The notes under the pieces were generated by a model that saw only the letters and a list, made by a program, of their open reading frames with translations, did not search any database and was not told the origin of the DNA. DNA of 45,538 nucleotides from Bacteroidota bacterium. Lineage in GTDB: Bacteria; Bacteroidota; Bacteroidia; B-17B0; Aurantibacillaceae. Both the position numbers and the translations under genes were made by a program. This document shows, piece by piece, positions 8,121 through 15,370 of the stretch. The stretch lies in assembly GCA_013697245.1 (NCBI GenBank), contig JACCXH010000046.1, positions 1-45,538 on the forward strand, read 5' to 3'. Position 1 is the stretch's first letter. The number at the start of each line of letters is the position of its first letter.

Positions 8121-8957
8121 TTATAAAATATTTAACTGGTGCCTTATAACACATTGAAACATTAATCCAAATTTTTGCGCATTTGGAATTCGGATACGCC
8201 TGTTTAATATCTCATTAGGGGGAACCGACTTTATCTTTTTAAATAAACGTCTATAATAATAGTATGCCAGATAAACACCCAACCTCGAATCAGCAGGAAG
8301 TTGTTTGATCCCTAAGAGTGCGTGCTTAAAATCCTTCTCTATATCTGATTCTATATCTTTTTTATTATAATTATCGAAGTGGTTTAAATCAACTCCCGGA
8401 AAATAAACCCTTCCAAGAATCTCGAAATCGGATTTCGCATCACGAAGGAAATTTACTTTTTGAAACGCGGCACCAAGGCTCATGGCAAATGGTTTTAGCT
8501 GTTCAAATAATTTTTCGTCGCCATTAACAAATACTTTAAGGCACATAAGACCTACAACCTCTGCAGAACCCAAGATATAAGATTCGTAATTTATTGTATC
8601 ATAATTTTTTTTATCGAGATCCATTTCCATACTCTTTAGAAATGTATCAATGTGGCTCCATGAGATATTGTATTCGTGAACAACCTTTTGGAATGAATTT
8701 AATATTGGATTTAGACTGATCTTATTATTCAAGGCTTCAACAGTATCTTCCCTAAATTTCCCTAAAAGCATATTTTTGTCGTATCCATGAAATGAATCCA
8801 CAATTTCATCAGCAAAACGTACAAAACCATAAATGCTATAAATGGGGTTATGGATATTTTTACTAAGAAATTTTATACCCAACGAAAAACTTGTGCTGTA
8901 TTGTTTAGTGACCAATTTACTGCATTCTGTTGAAACGTTATCAAATAAATCCTTCAT
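8121..8957 (-). CDS. crtB: Phytoene synthase
   Basis: A 278-residue trans-isoprenyl diphosphate synthase (squalene/phytoene synthase family) that condenses two geranylgeranyl diphosphates to phytoene. The first Asp-rich motif is ADEIVD (49-54), preceded by YGFVRF; the second is NFLRDAKSDFEILGRVYFP with Asp172 and Asp176. YILGSAEVVGLM (126-137) is also typical. The start overlaps the crtI stop by 4 nt. No geranylgeranyl diphosphate synthase gene lies in the window, so the precursor must come from elsewhere in the genome. Confidence 0.95.
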   Translation of the reverse strand: MKDLFDNVSTECSKLVTKQYSTSFSLGIKFLSKNIHNPIYSIYGFVRFADEIVDSFHGYDKNMLLGKFREDTVEALNNKISLNPILNSFQKVVHEYNISWSHIDTFLKSMEMDLDKKNYDTINYESYILGSAEVVGLMCLKVFVNGDEKLFEQLKPFAMSLGAAFQKVNFLRDAKSDFEILGRVYFPGVDLNHFDNYNKKDIESDIEKDFKHALLGIKQLPADSRLGVYLAYYYYRRLFKKIKSVPPNEILNRRIRIPNAQKFGLMFQCVIRHQLNIL

Positions 8958-10429
8958 AGTTGTGCGCGAAATTTTTTTATTAATTCATTAGCGGCTACCT
9001 GACCAGAAATAATTGCCGGAGGTACACCGGGCCCCGGAACGGTTAATTGCCCCGTGTAATAAAAATTATTAATGTGTTTGTTTTTTATTTTTGGCTTTAA
9101 ATTAGCGGTTTGTGCCAGTATATTTGCAAGGCCGTATGCATTTCCTTTATATGAGTTATAATCCTTTTCAAAATCACTCACACAATAACTTTTTTGAAAT
9201 TCAATATTATTTCTGATATCAGTTTGAGTAAATTTTTCAAGCCTTTGCATTAATTTTTCAAAGTATTCAAAGCGTGCCTCGCCACTATCTTCTAAACCTG
9301 CAGCAATTGGCATCAGGATAAAAAGATTTTCCTTTCCTTCGGGTGCAACCGATGAGTCGGTTTTAGAAGGACAGCAAACATAGAACAAAGGCTTTGAAGG
9401 CCATTTTGGATCTGTATAAATTTCGTTTGAGTGCATGTCGAAATCTTCATCAAAAAAAAGATTATGATGTTCGAGATTATTAATTTTTTTATTTACACCA
9501 AGGTAAAACAAAAGGCAGGAAGGAGCAAACGTTCTACTTTCCCAATATTCATTTTTATAATTGCGAAATTGAGTTGGCAATAATTTCGTCTCTACATGAT
9601 TGTAATCGGCCCCGGCGATTAAACCATCTACTTTTAGATGGCGTTTTTCTGTTTGGATTTTAATTAAATTATCATCATAATTAATGGATGTAACAGGTTC
9701 AGAAGGGAAGAATTCAACGCCATTTTCAGTGGCAATTTTTACAACGCCATCAATCACCTTTTTGAAACCACCCATGGGGTAAAATGTACCTTGCTTAAGC
9801 CCCGAATAATTCATTAAGCTATAAAGCGCCGGAGTATCTTTTGGCATAGCGCCCAAAAAAAGAATGGGAAATTCCATTAAAGAGATAAGCCGTTCATCTT
9901 TAAAGTATTTTCTTACGTGATGACTAAACGATGAAAACAGTTGGAGTTTAAAGAAGCCTTTGATAGTTTCGGGTGTAATGAGTTCTCTTAATGAAAGGCC
10001 GGGTTTGTACACAAGATTATTTATGCCAACCATGTACTTATACTCGGCTCCGCTCATAAATTTTTTAAGATTATCAGCAGCACCGGTTTCTATACTTTCA
10101 AATAGATCCAATAATTTATCCCAACTATAAGGGATTTTAATTGACTCGGAGTTTTTATAAATCACCTGAAAGCCGGGATCGAGTGTAACCAAATGATAAA
10201 GATCAGAAGTTGTATAATTAAAATTATTAAAAAATTTTTCGAATACATCAGGCATCCAATACCAACTTGGCCCCATGTCAAATGTAAAACCTGACTCTGT
10301 GAATTGCCGCATTCTGCCACCAAGCTGTTCGTTCTTTTCAAAAACGTTAACCTTATAGCCTGCTTTTGCTACAATAGCCGCAGCGCTTAAGCTACTAATG
10401 CCAGATCCTATAACGCCAACTGTTTTCAA
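8954..10429 (-). CDS. crtI: Phytoene desaturase (CrtI type)
   Basis: A 491-residue FAD-dependent desaturase that converts phytoene to lycopene. The N-terminus has the FAD-binding motif VIGSGISSLSAA and the acidic strand VNVFEKNEQLGGRM; the C-terminus holds the CrtI-family signature GQLTVPGPGVPPAIISGQ. The start codon is TTG at 10427-10429: an in-frame TAA lies two codons upstream, and the protein begins correctly at MKTVGVIGSG. It is the first gene of the carotenoid operon and is preceded by the operator at 10475-10512. No second desaturase or saturase (crtD, crtN) is seen. Confidence 0.95.
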   Translation of the reverse strand: MKTVGVIGSGISSLSAAAIVAKAGYKVNVFEKNEQLGGRMRQFTESGFTFDMGPSWYWMPDVFEKFFNNFNYTTSDLYHLVTLDPGFQVIYKNSESIKIPYSWDKLLDLFESIETGAADNLKKFMSGAEYKYMVGINNLVYKPGLSLRELITPETIKGFFKLQLFSSFSHHVRKYFKDERLISLMEFPILFLGAMPKDTPALYSLMNYSGLKQGTFYPMGGFKKVIDGVVKIATENGVEFFPSEPVTSINYDDNLIKIQTEKRHLKVDGLIAGADYNHVETKLLPTQFRNYKNEYWESRTFAPSCLLFYLGVNKKINNLEHHNLFFDEDFDMHSNEIYTDPKWPSKPLFYVCCPSKTDSSVAPEGKENLFILMPIAAGLEDSGEARFEYFEKLMQRLEKFTQTDIRNNIEFQKSYCVSDFEKDYNSYKGNAYGLANILAQTANLKPKIKNKHINNFYYTGQLTVPGPGVPPAIISGQVAANELIKKFRAQL

Positions 10430-10460
10430 TAATTAAGTTTATTTATGGTAATTTATTGTA

Positions 10461-10468
10461 CAAATATG
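10461..10468 (-). promoter_or_regulatory. Candidate -7 element of the crtI promoter
   Basis: Read on the minus strand this is CATATTTG, one mismatch from the Bacteroidota TAnnTTTG element, 32 nt before the crtI TTG start. The proximal operator arm begins 6 nt upstream. The -33 element is less clear. The remainder of 10515-10681 shows no gene. Confidence 0.5.
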
Positions 10469-10474
10469 CAAAAT

Positions 10475-10512
10475 ATTTTGTTTAACAAATAATAATTATT
10501 GTTAAACAAAAC
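10475..10512. promoter_or_regulatory. Bipartite operator upstream of crtI
   Basis: Arms ATTTTGTTTAACAA (10475-10488) and TTGTTAAACAAAAC (10499-10512) are reverse complements at 13 of 14 positions with a 10-nt spacer. Each arm also contains an 11-bp palindrome of the form TTGTTWAACAA. The same architecture recurs at 13125-13162. The proximal arm falls in the -33/-7 spacer of the crtI promoter, where binding should repress. Likely ligand: the MerR-family protein encoded at 10682-11560 (inference). Confidence 0.75.
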
Positions 10513-10681
10513 AAAAATACCAAAAAATGACCTTTGCTGTAAATTATGTGTTAAAATGAGCGGTTTTAAGGTTGATGATTAAAAAACAGAAACAAGCCTG
10601 GCATAAGAACTGCACTTAAATAAATAAAATTAAAAAGGTGGTAAAAATGAGTCAGTATATAATCCTAAAAAATGGAGTTAT

Positions 10682-11560
10682 TTATAAAAAGGTCAAGAGG
10701 TCCTTAGGATGGCTAATTATGTGCGCGCCTAATTTGTCTTTTAAATACTGTGTAGTAACCGAGCTGCCGCTAACAAGTAATTTTATACTTTCGCCCAGAT
10801 GCAAATTTTTCTTGATATCGCTATAAATAGCTTTTTCATCTTTTGGGGTTGTAAAGAATGTAAGTATGAAATTTGGCTTTATTTGCTTTAACACAACCGA
10901 TATGTTTTCATAAGGTACATCTTGACCTAAATAAATTGTTTCGCAGCCCTTAGACCGAATAATATAATTGGCGAAAAGAAGACTAATTTCGTGGAGTTCT
11001 CCCGGAACTAATAATAAAAGAAATTTCTTTTTTTTGTTTTTTGCTAAAGGTAAACCATCTGTAGCCGACATTATTTTTCGTTTAAGTAAGCAAGAGGCAA
11101 AATGTTCCTGAGCCGGGCTAACATTATTGATAGACCATAAGAGTCCAATATTATTTAAAAGCGGATAAAATACATTTAACATGGCATCAAATAATCCAAA
11201 CCTGTTTATTACTGCAGAATATGTTTTTTCAAAAGCAGGTTCGTCAAAAGATATCATGGCTTTAACAAGATCATTAATGAAGTTTTTGCATATTATATCT
11301 TCATTGTTACTTGAATTTAGTTCAAAAACCTTTCCATGAATGTCTTTTTCGGTTAAGGCAGCAATTTTAGAGATTTTGTAGCCATTAGATAAGAGAGTAG
11401 ATACATTTAAAAGTTTTTTTACCTGTTCATCATTATAACGCCTGTAATTGGTAGATGTTCTATCCGGCTCAATAAGATTATATCTTTTCTCCCAAATTCT
11501 TATAGTATGGGCTTTAATGCCGGTTAATTGTTCTAATTCTGTTATTTGATATAGCCTCAT
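10682..11560 (-). CDS. MerR-family regulator with B12-binding domain (CarH/LitR-like)
   Basis: A 292-residue regulator. Residues 1-72 are a MerR winged-helix DNA-binding domain (YQITELEQLTGIKAHTIRIWEKRY, with RRYNDEQVKKLL). Residues 85-165 form the helical cap and carry the Wx9EH motif as Trp142, Glu152 and His153. Residues 178-292 are a cobalamin-binding Rossmann domain with GELHEISL, whose His190 matches the lower axial ligand of CarH. CarH proteins hold adenosylcobalamin, repress in the dark and release DNA when light breaks the Co-C bond. Here the residue after Trp142 is Ser, where Thermus CarH has the His that caps cobalt in the light state, so the photochemistry may differ. It is the last gene of the pterin operon, so it is probably autoregulated through 13125-13162. 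Confidence 0.88.
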   Translation of the reverse strand: MRLYQITELEQLTGIKAHTIRIWEKRYNLIEPDRTSTNYRRYNDEQVKKLLNVSTLLSNGYKISKIAALTEKDIHGKVFELNSSNNEDIICKNFINDLVKAMISFDEPAFEKTYSAVINRFGLFDAMLNVFYPLLNNIGLLWSINNVSPAQEHFASCLLKRKIMSATDGLPLAKNKKKKFLLLLVPGELHEISLLFANYIIRSKGCETIYLGQDVPYENISVVLKQIKPNFILTFFTTPKDEKAIYSDIKKNLHLGESIKLLVSGSSVTTQYLKDKLGAHIISHPKDLLTFL

Positions 11561-11591
11561 TTTAATGATAAATTTAATATAAATTATACAG

Positions 11592-12008
11592 CTAAACTAC
11601 TTCCCAAGTATGATCGCTTAATAAACGTACGGTGCTAACAAATTCTAATGAGTTGGGAGCAGAACGTCCCCATTCTTCCGGCCCAATCATCATTAGTTTA
11701 TATTCGCCATTTTTTTTATATAAATGATAACTATTGCCAATAAAAGGTTCAAAAGATATTGTAGCCATATATATATATTCGCTCACATCTACTCTTTTTT
11801 TTATTTCATTTGCTTGATCTATAAGTAATTCAACTTGCTTTTGAATTTGAAATAATTGCATTTGGGTTTGCTCGTGCATTGCTGAAAGAGCCCTTGACTT
11901 TAATTTGCCAACATCTTCGGGTTTTACAACTATACTTCCAATAGTATGAGGATAGGGTATTAAACCAGGGTTTTCAGCAACTTTATCTTTGTCAATCGGG
12001 TTAACCAT
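11592..12008 (-). CDS. DUF2452 family protein
   Basis: A 138-residue soluble protein with no signal peptide. The pattern NPGLIPYPHTIGSIVVKPED, a central helix (MHEQTQMQLFQIQKQVELLI) and a C-terminal beta-rich part with PFIGNSYHLYKKNGEYKLMMIGPEEWG matches DUF2452, a family of unknown function common in Bacteroidota. Its ATG shares one base with the folE stop (TAATG), so translation is coupled. The MerR gene follows after 31 nt. Membership in this operon suggests a role in the same response; nothing in the sequence defines a reaction. Confidence 0.8.
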   Translation of the reverse strand: MVNPIDKDKVAENPGLIPYPHTIGSIVVKPEDVGKLKSRALSAMHEQTQMQLFQIQKQVELLIDQANEIKKRVDVSEYIYMATISFEPFIGNSYHLYKKNGEYKLMMIGPEEWGRSAPNSLEFVSTVRLLSDHTWEVV

Positions 12009-12724
12009 TAATTGCCAGTTTTAATATTTAAATAACTCAAAAACTCTTTTTTGGTATGTTCATCTGCAAATTTACCACCATAAAAAGAAGTTATTGTGGA
12101 TGAACTATCATCTTTTATCCCTCTTGAAGAAACACATAAATGTTTTGCGTTAATTATTACTGCAATGTCTTCGGTTTTAAGTATTTCTTTTAACTCTCTT
12201 GCAATTTGCATGGTAAGTCGTTCTTGAACCTGTGGTCGCTTTGCATAATAGTTTACAATACGATTAAGTTTTGACAAACCAATAACGCTGCCATTTGAAA
12301 TATATGCTACATGGGCTTTTCCAAAAAAAGGAACAAAATGATGCTCGCAATTACTATAAAACGTTATGTCTTTTTCAACTAACATTTGATTGTAATGATA
12401 TTTATTCTCAAACAACTTTATTGATGGCTTATTTGAGGGATCTAATCCATTAAATATCTCCTTTACGTACATTTTTGCAACGCGGTTGGGTGTTCCCTTA
12501 AGACTGTCATCATTAAGATCTAAACCCAAAGTTTCCATTATCTCCTTAAAACAAAGTTCTATTTTTGCTATTTTTTCTTCTTCTGTGATGCTAAAAGCAT
12601 TCGCTGTCATAGGCGTATCAATTCCTGAAGAGATGTGATCATTTCCAATTTCCTCGCTTGTTAATTCACCAATAAATGAATTTTCTTTAAGAAGGGTATT
12701 CAACATAATTTCTTTCTGTTTCAT
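12008..12724 (-). CDS. folE: GTP cyclohydrolase I
   Basis: A 238-residue enzyme converting GTP to 7,8-dihydroneopterin triphosphate. The signature segments are present: SNCEHHFVPFFGKAHVAY (zinc Cys126, His128 and His129), GLSKLNRIV, RPQVQERLT and AKHLCVSSRGIKD (zinc Cys197). About 45 N-terminal residues precede the usual core. The ATG overlaps the upstream PTPS frame by 38 nt; a second Met at residue 7 would still overlap. Pairing with PTPS suggests a dedicated pterin branch rather than general folate synthesis, though a separate housekeeping copy elsewhere cannot be checked here. Confidence 0.95.
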   Translation of the reverse strand: MKQKEIMLNTLLKENSFIGELTSEEIGNDHISSGIDTPMTANAFSITEEEKIAKIELCFKEIMETLGLDLNDDSLKGTPNRVAKMYVKEIFNGLDPSNKPSIKLFENKYHYNQMLVEKDITFYSNCEHHFVPFFGKAHVAYISNGSVIGLSKLNRIVNYYAKRPQVQERLTMQIARELKEILKTEDIAVIINAKHLCVSSRGIKDDSSSTITSFYGGKFADEHTKKEFLSYLNIKTGN

Positions 12725-13103
12725 ATAAAATAATTTTTAATTCATACTTAATTTCAATCTTTGGCCTTAAAATCGTGTATATCACCCATGCAATATTTTC
12801 CGCAGTAGGATTTATGTGCTTAAATTCCTCAATATCAAGATTTAGGTTTTTATGATCAAATCGTTCAATAATTTCTGTTTTTATTAAATCACTTAAAATT
12901 TTCATGTCAATAACATAACCTGTAACTGCATCAATTTCTCCAGCTACTTTAATGATCAATTCATAATTATGACCATGGTAGTTAATGTTATTGCACTTGC
13001 CAAAGATGGCTTTGTTTTCTTCTATGCTTAACAGATCGTTATGAAGCCTATGCGCAGCGTTAAAATGCTCTTTCCTATATACCGAAACTTTAAAACTTTC
13101 CAT
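12687..13103 (-). CDS. 6-pyruvoyl-tetrahydropterin synthase family protein (PTPS/QueD)
   Basis: A 138-residue homologue of PTPS/6-carboxytetrahydropterin synthase. Zinc ligands are visible: His18 in EHFNAAHRL and the pair in NYHGHNYEL (43 and 45); the GKCNN segment before it carries the candidate catalytic Cys. A C-terminal Glu in LYETERNYVEY could anchor the pterin. The family acts on dihydroneopterin triphosphate, the FolE product, giving 6-pyruvoyl-tetrahydropterin or, in queuosine synthesis, carboxytetrahydropterin. No other queuosine gene is nearby, which favours a tetrahydropterin product. It is the first gene of the operon; the -7 element lies so close that the mRNA may be nearly leaderless. 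Confidence 0.88.
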   Translation of the reverse strand: MESFKVSVYRKEHFNAAHRLHNDLLSIEENKAIFGKCNNINYHGHNYELIIKVAGEIDAVTGYVIDMKILSDLIKTEIIERFDHKNLNLDIEEFKHINPTAENIAWVIYTILRPKIEIKYELKIILYETERNYVEYPS

Positions 13104-13111
13104 TTACGGTA

Positions 13112-13119
13112 CAAATTTA
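13112..13119 (-). promoter_or_regulatory. Candidate -7 element of the PTPS-folE-DUF2452-merR operon
   Basis: On the minus strand this is TAAATTTG, an exact match to TAnnTTTG. It sits 5 nt downstream of the proximal operator arm and only 8 nt before the ATG, so transcription would start almost at the start codon. Confidence 0.55.
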
Positions 13120-13124
13120 AGATT

Positions 13125-13162
13125 ATTTTGTTTAATAATTAAATAAATTTGTTAAACAAAAT
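13125..13162. promoter_or_regulatory. Bipartite operator between the PTPS and SRPBCC operons
   Basis: Arms ATTTTGTTTAATAA (13125-13138) and TTGTTAAACAAAAT (13149-13162) are reverse complements at 13 of 14 positions, again with a 10-nt spacer, matching the crtI site in arm sequence and geometry. It lies in the shared 94-nt region between divergent genes and could control both. The left arm overlaps the PTPS core promoter; the right arm ends 9 nt before the SRPBCC -7-like element. Confidence 0.75.
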
Positions 13163-13171
13163 AAAATAGAT

Positions 13172-13179
13172 GAAATTTG
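13172..13179 (+). promoter_or_regulatory. Candidate -7 element of the SRPBCC operon
   Basis: GAAATTTG differs by one base from TAnnTTTG and lies 18 nt before the SRPBCC ATG. The distal arm of the operator is 9 nt upstream. Confidence 0.4.
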
Positions 13180-13197
13180 TATCAAAACTAATCTATT

Positions 13198-13659
13198 ATG
13201 TTACATGTAATTAAAACTAAACAATTCATTAATAGCGATATAAATACTGTATGGGATTTTATGAGTTCGCCATCTAATCTTAAAGTAATAACACCCGAAT
13301 ACATGAATTTTACAATTATTGATGAAAATGCGAAAAGCGAGAAAATGTTTCAAGGTCAAATTATTGAATATACTGTTTCACCTGTTTTAGGAATCGCTCT
13401 AAATTGGGTAACGGAAATAACGCACGTTGAAGATAAAAATTACTTTGTAGATGAGCAACGCTTTGGTCCTTATTCATTTTGGCATCACAAACATTTTATT
13501 AAACAGGTAACTGGCGGAGTTGAAATGATTGATATAGTGCATTACAAATTGCCATTTGGTTTTATAGGTAAATTATTAAACGGATTATTTGTAAAAAAAC
13601 AGTTAAAAAAAATATTTGATTATCGCCATAAAAAAATCGAAGAATTATTTAATAAATAG
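13198..13659 (+). CDS. SRPBCC (START-like) ligand-binding protein
   Basis: A 153-residue protein with the helix-grip pattern of the SRPBCC superfamily: an opening strand (VIKTKQFINSDINTVWDFMSSPSNLKVITP), a central sheet with FGPYSFWHHKHFI, and a long C-terminal helix (RHKKIEELFNK). Members bind hydrophobic ligands in a deep cavity; this subgroup is often found beside photolyase, SDR and TIGR03643 genes in light-responsive clusters. The ligand is unknown. First gene of the plus-strand operon; the next gene starts 3 nt after its TAG stop. Confidence 0.8.
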   Translation: MLHVIKTKQFINSDINTVWDFMSSPSNLKVITPEYMNFTIIDENAKSEKMFQGQIIEYTVSPVLGIALNWVTEITHVEDKNYFVDEQRFGPYSFWHHKHFIKQVTGGVEMIDIVHYKLPFGFIGKLLNGLFVKKQLKKIFDYRHKKIEELFNK

Positions 13660-13662
13660 ATA

Positions 13663-14031
13663 ATGAAGCAAAACGATAATACATACTGCTACTATAGTGA
13701 TCTGCCATCACCTATGGCTTACGTGGAAATAGAAGATTTAAAACTGACAAGTAAATTATCAGAAATAGATATCAACCGTATTATAGAAATGGCTTGGGAA
13801 GATCGCACCACGTTCGACGCAATAAAATTTCAATTTGGATTAAAAGAGAGTGACGTTAAAACTCTAATGAAAAACAAATTAAAATTTAGCAGCTATAAAT
13901 TGTGGCGAAAACGTGTAGAAACCTCCAAAACCAAACATGCAAAAACACGCGTAAATGGCATCCATCGTTTTAAGAGCAATTTGCAGCGTAGTATTACATT
14001 TAATAAGATATCAAAACAACGAACGAAATGA
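13663..14031 (+). CDS. TIGR03643 family protein
   Basis: A 122-residue basic protein. The core LSEIDINRIIEMAWEDRTTF followed by IKFQFGLKESDVKTLM and SSYKLWRKRV matches TIGR03643, a small family with a helix-turn-helix-like helical pattern that is usually under 100 residues and linked to cryptochrome/photolyase clusters. Here about 30 extra N-terminal residues and a basic tail are present. A downstream Met at residue 18 is an alternative start. It overlaps the SDR gene by 4 nt (ATGA). Nucleic-acid binding is plausible but unproved. Confidence 0.8.
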   Translation: MKQNDNTYCYYSDLPSPMAYVEIEDLKLTSKLSEIDINRIIEMAWEDRTTFDAIKFQFGLKESDVKTLMKNKLKFSSYKLWRKRVETSKTKHAKTRVNGIHRFKSNLQRSITFNKISKQRTK

Positions 14032-14717
14032 ATAAAACCTATTTATTTGCAGGCGCATCAAGCTTAATGGCCATTAAAACTGCAGAACTGATGCAAACTC
14101 AAGGCCATCATATTATTGGGCTTTCAACTAAAGAAAAAAGTTATGATTATGACACTTTTTTTAAAGTAGAGAATTATGAAACTATTAATTTGCCTGCAAT
14201 AACAGACAATATAGATGGTTTGGTTTATTTTCCGGGTACTATCAATTTAAAACCTTTTCATCGGTTAACTACTCCGGAATTTAGAATTGACTACGAGACA
14301 AATTCCTTAGGCGCTGTTAATTGTATTCAAACATATTTACCTAATCTTAAAAAGAGCACTAAGGCATCTATCGTTTTAATTAGTTCTGTTGCCGTACAAA
14401 TGGGCATGCCTTTCCATGCTTCTATAGCGATGTCAAAAGGCGCCTTAGAAGGATTAACAAAGGCATTGGCAGCAGAATTAGCGCCAATTATTCGCGTAAA
14501 CGCTGTAGCACCTTCCTTAACATCTACACCTCTTGCTGAAAGGTTTACAAACACACCTGATAAGTTAGAAGCTTCCGAAAAAAGAAATCCACTAAAAAAA
14601 GTAGGCAAAGCTGAAGAGATAGCACAATCAATTTCATTTTTATTAACCGATCAGTCGGCTTGGATAACAGGACAAATTTTAGCTGTTGACGGTGGAATGG
14701 GAACTTTAAAACTATGA
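14028..14717 (+). CDS. SDR-fold protein lacking the catalytic Tyr
   Basis: A 229-residue protein with the classical SDR length and C-terminal landmarks (RVNAVAPSLTSTPLA, then ITGQILAVDGG). Two key sites differ. The cofactor loop reads GASSLMAIK rather than TGxxxGIG, and the YxxxK motif is I133-A-M-S-K137, so the catalytic Tyr is Ile while Ser120 and Lys137 remain. It therefore looks like a binding protein or an unusual reductase. In a pterin-linked operon a sepiapterin-reductase-like role was considered, but the missing Tyr argues against normal carbonyl reduction. It overlaps both neighbours by 4 nt. Confidence 0.8.
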   Translation: MNKTYLFAGASSLMAIKTAELMQTQGHHIIGLSTKEKSYDYDTFFKVENYETINLPAITDNIDGLVYFPGTINLKPFHRLTTPEFRIDYETNSLGAVNCIQTYLPNLKKSTKASIVLISSVAVQMGMPFHASIAMSKGALEGLTKALAAELAPIIRVNAVAPSLTSTPLAERFTNTPDKLEASEKRNPLKKVGKAEEIAQSISFLLTDQSAWITGQILAVDGGMGTLKL

Positions 14718-15367
14718 TCATGCAACAAGAATTTAAATTAAGTGACATCCTTGCTTTTGAACAACGCTATCGCGCAACGCTGATCAACTCATTGGGAGGT
14801 TTTAAAAGTTTAGTCTTAATTGGTACTGTAAATCCAACTGGAAAAACTAATTTAGCTGTTTTCAATTCTTTGTTTCATTTAGGGGCTAATCCTCCGCTAT
14901 TCGGTTTTATTGTACGTCCCGATTCATCAGATAGACACACATTAAGCAATATTTTATCTACCCTTGAATTTACGGTAAACCATGTGCATGAAAATTTTTA
15001 TAAACAAGCACATCAAACATCAGCTCGATACAACGCTTCAACCAGCGAGTTTGACTCTACTGGTTTAACGCCTGAGTATAGAGGTGGACATACAGCACCT
15101 TTTGTTAAAGAAAGTAAAATACAAATTGCTGCCGATTTTGTAAGGAAAGTAGATCTGATTGAGAATGGAACCTCGCTAATAATTGCACAAATAAAAAGTA
15201 TTTCGGTGCCGCAGGATTGTTTGTTGACCGATGGATTTGTTGATCTGGAAAAAGCCGGATCGCTTACTTGTAGTGGCTTAGATAGCTATCACAGCACAAA
15301 AAAAATCGCCCGTTTAACCTACGCAAAACCGAATACGCCTTTAAGTGAAATTCATAAACCAAAATAA
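14714..15367 (+). CDS. Flavin reductase-like FMN-binding split-barrel protein
   Basis: A 217-residue protein of the flavin reductase/flavoredoxin-like group. The pattern KSLVLIGTVNPTGKTNLAVFNSLFHLGANPPLFGFIVR, a DRHTLSNI segment and EFTVNHV resembles FMN-binding split barrels. It probably binds FMN and may reduce free flavin with NAD(P)H. The start ATG overlaps the SDR stop by 4 nt; a second ATG 6 nt later is equally possible. In this regulon it may supply reduced flavin for a light-linked flavoprotein, but no such photolyase or cryptochrome is present in the window. Confidence 0.85.
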   Translation: MIMQQEFKLSDILAFEQRYRATLINSLGGFKSLVLIGTVNPTGKTNLAVFNSLFHLGANPPLFGFIVRPDSSDRHTLSNILSTLEFTVNHVHENFYKQAHQTSARYNASTSEFDSTGLTPEYRGGHTAPFVKESKIQIAADFVRKVDLIENGTSLIIAQIKSISVPQDCLLTDGFVDLEKAGSLTCSGLDSYHSTKKIARLTYAKPNTPLSEIHKPK

Positions 15368-15370
15368 AGC

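Noticed and set aside
10638-10826. A 62-residue plus-strand frame with an AGGTGG sequence before its ATG
   Set aside because: It runs antisense over the 3' end of the merR gene, its protein has no recognisable pattern, and the AT-rich leader makes a chance purine-rich site likely.
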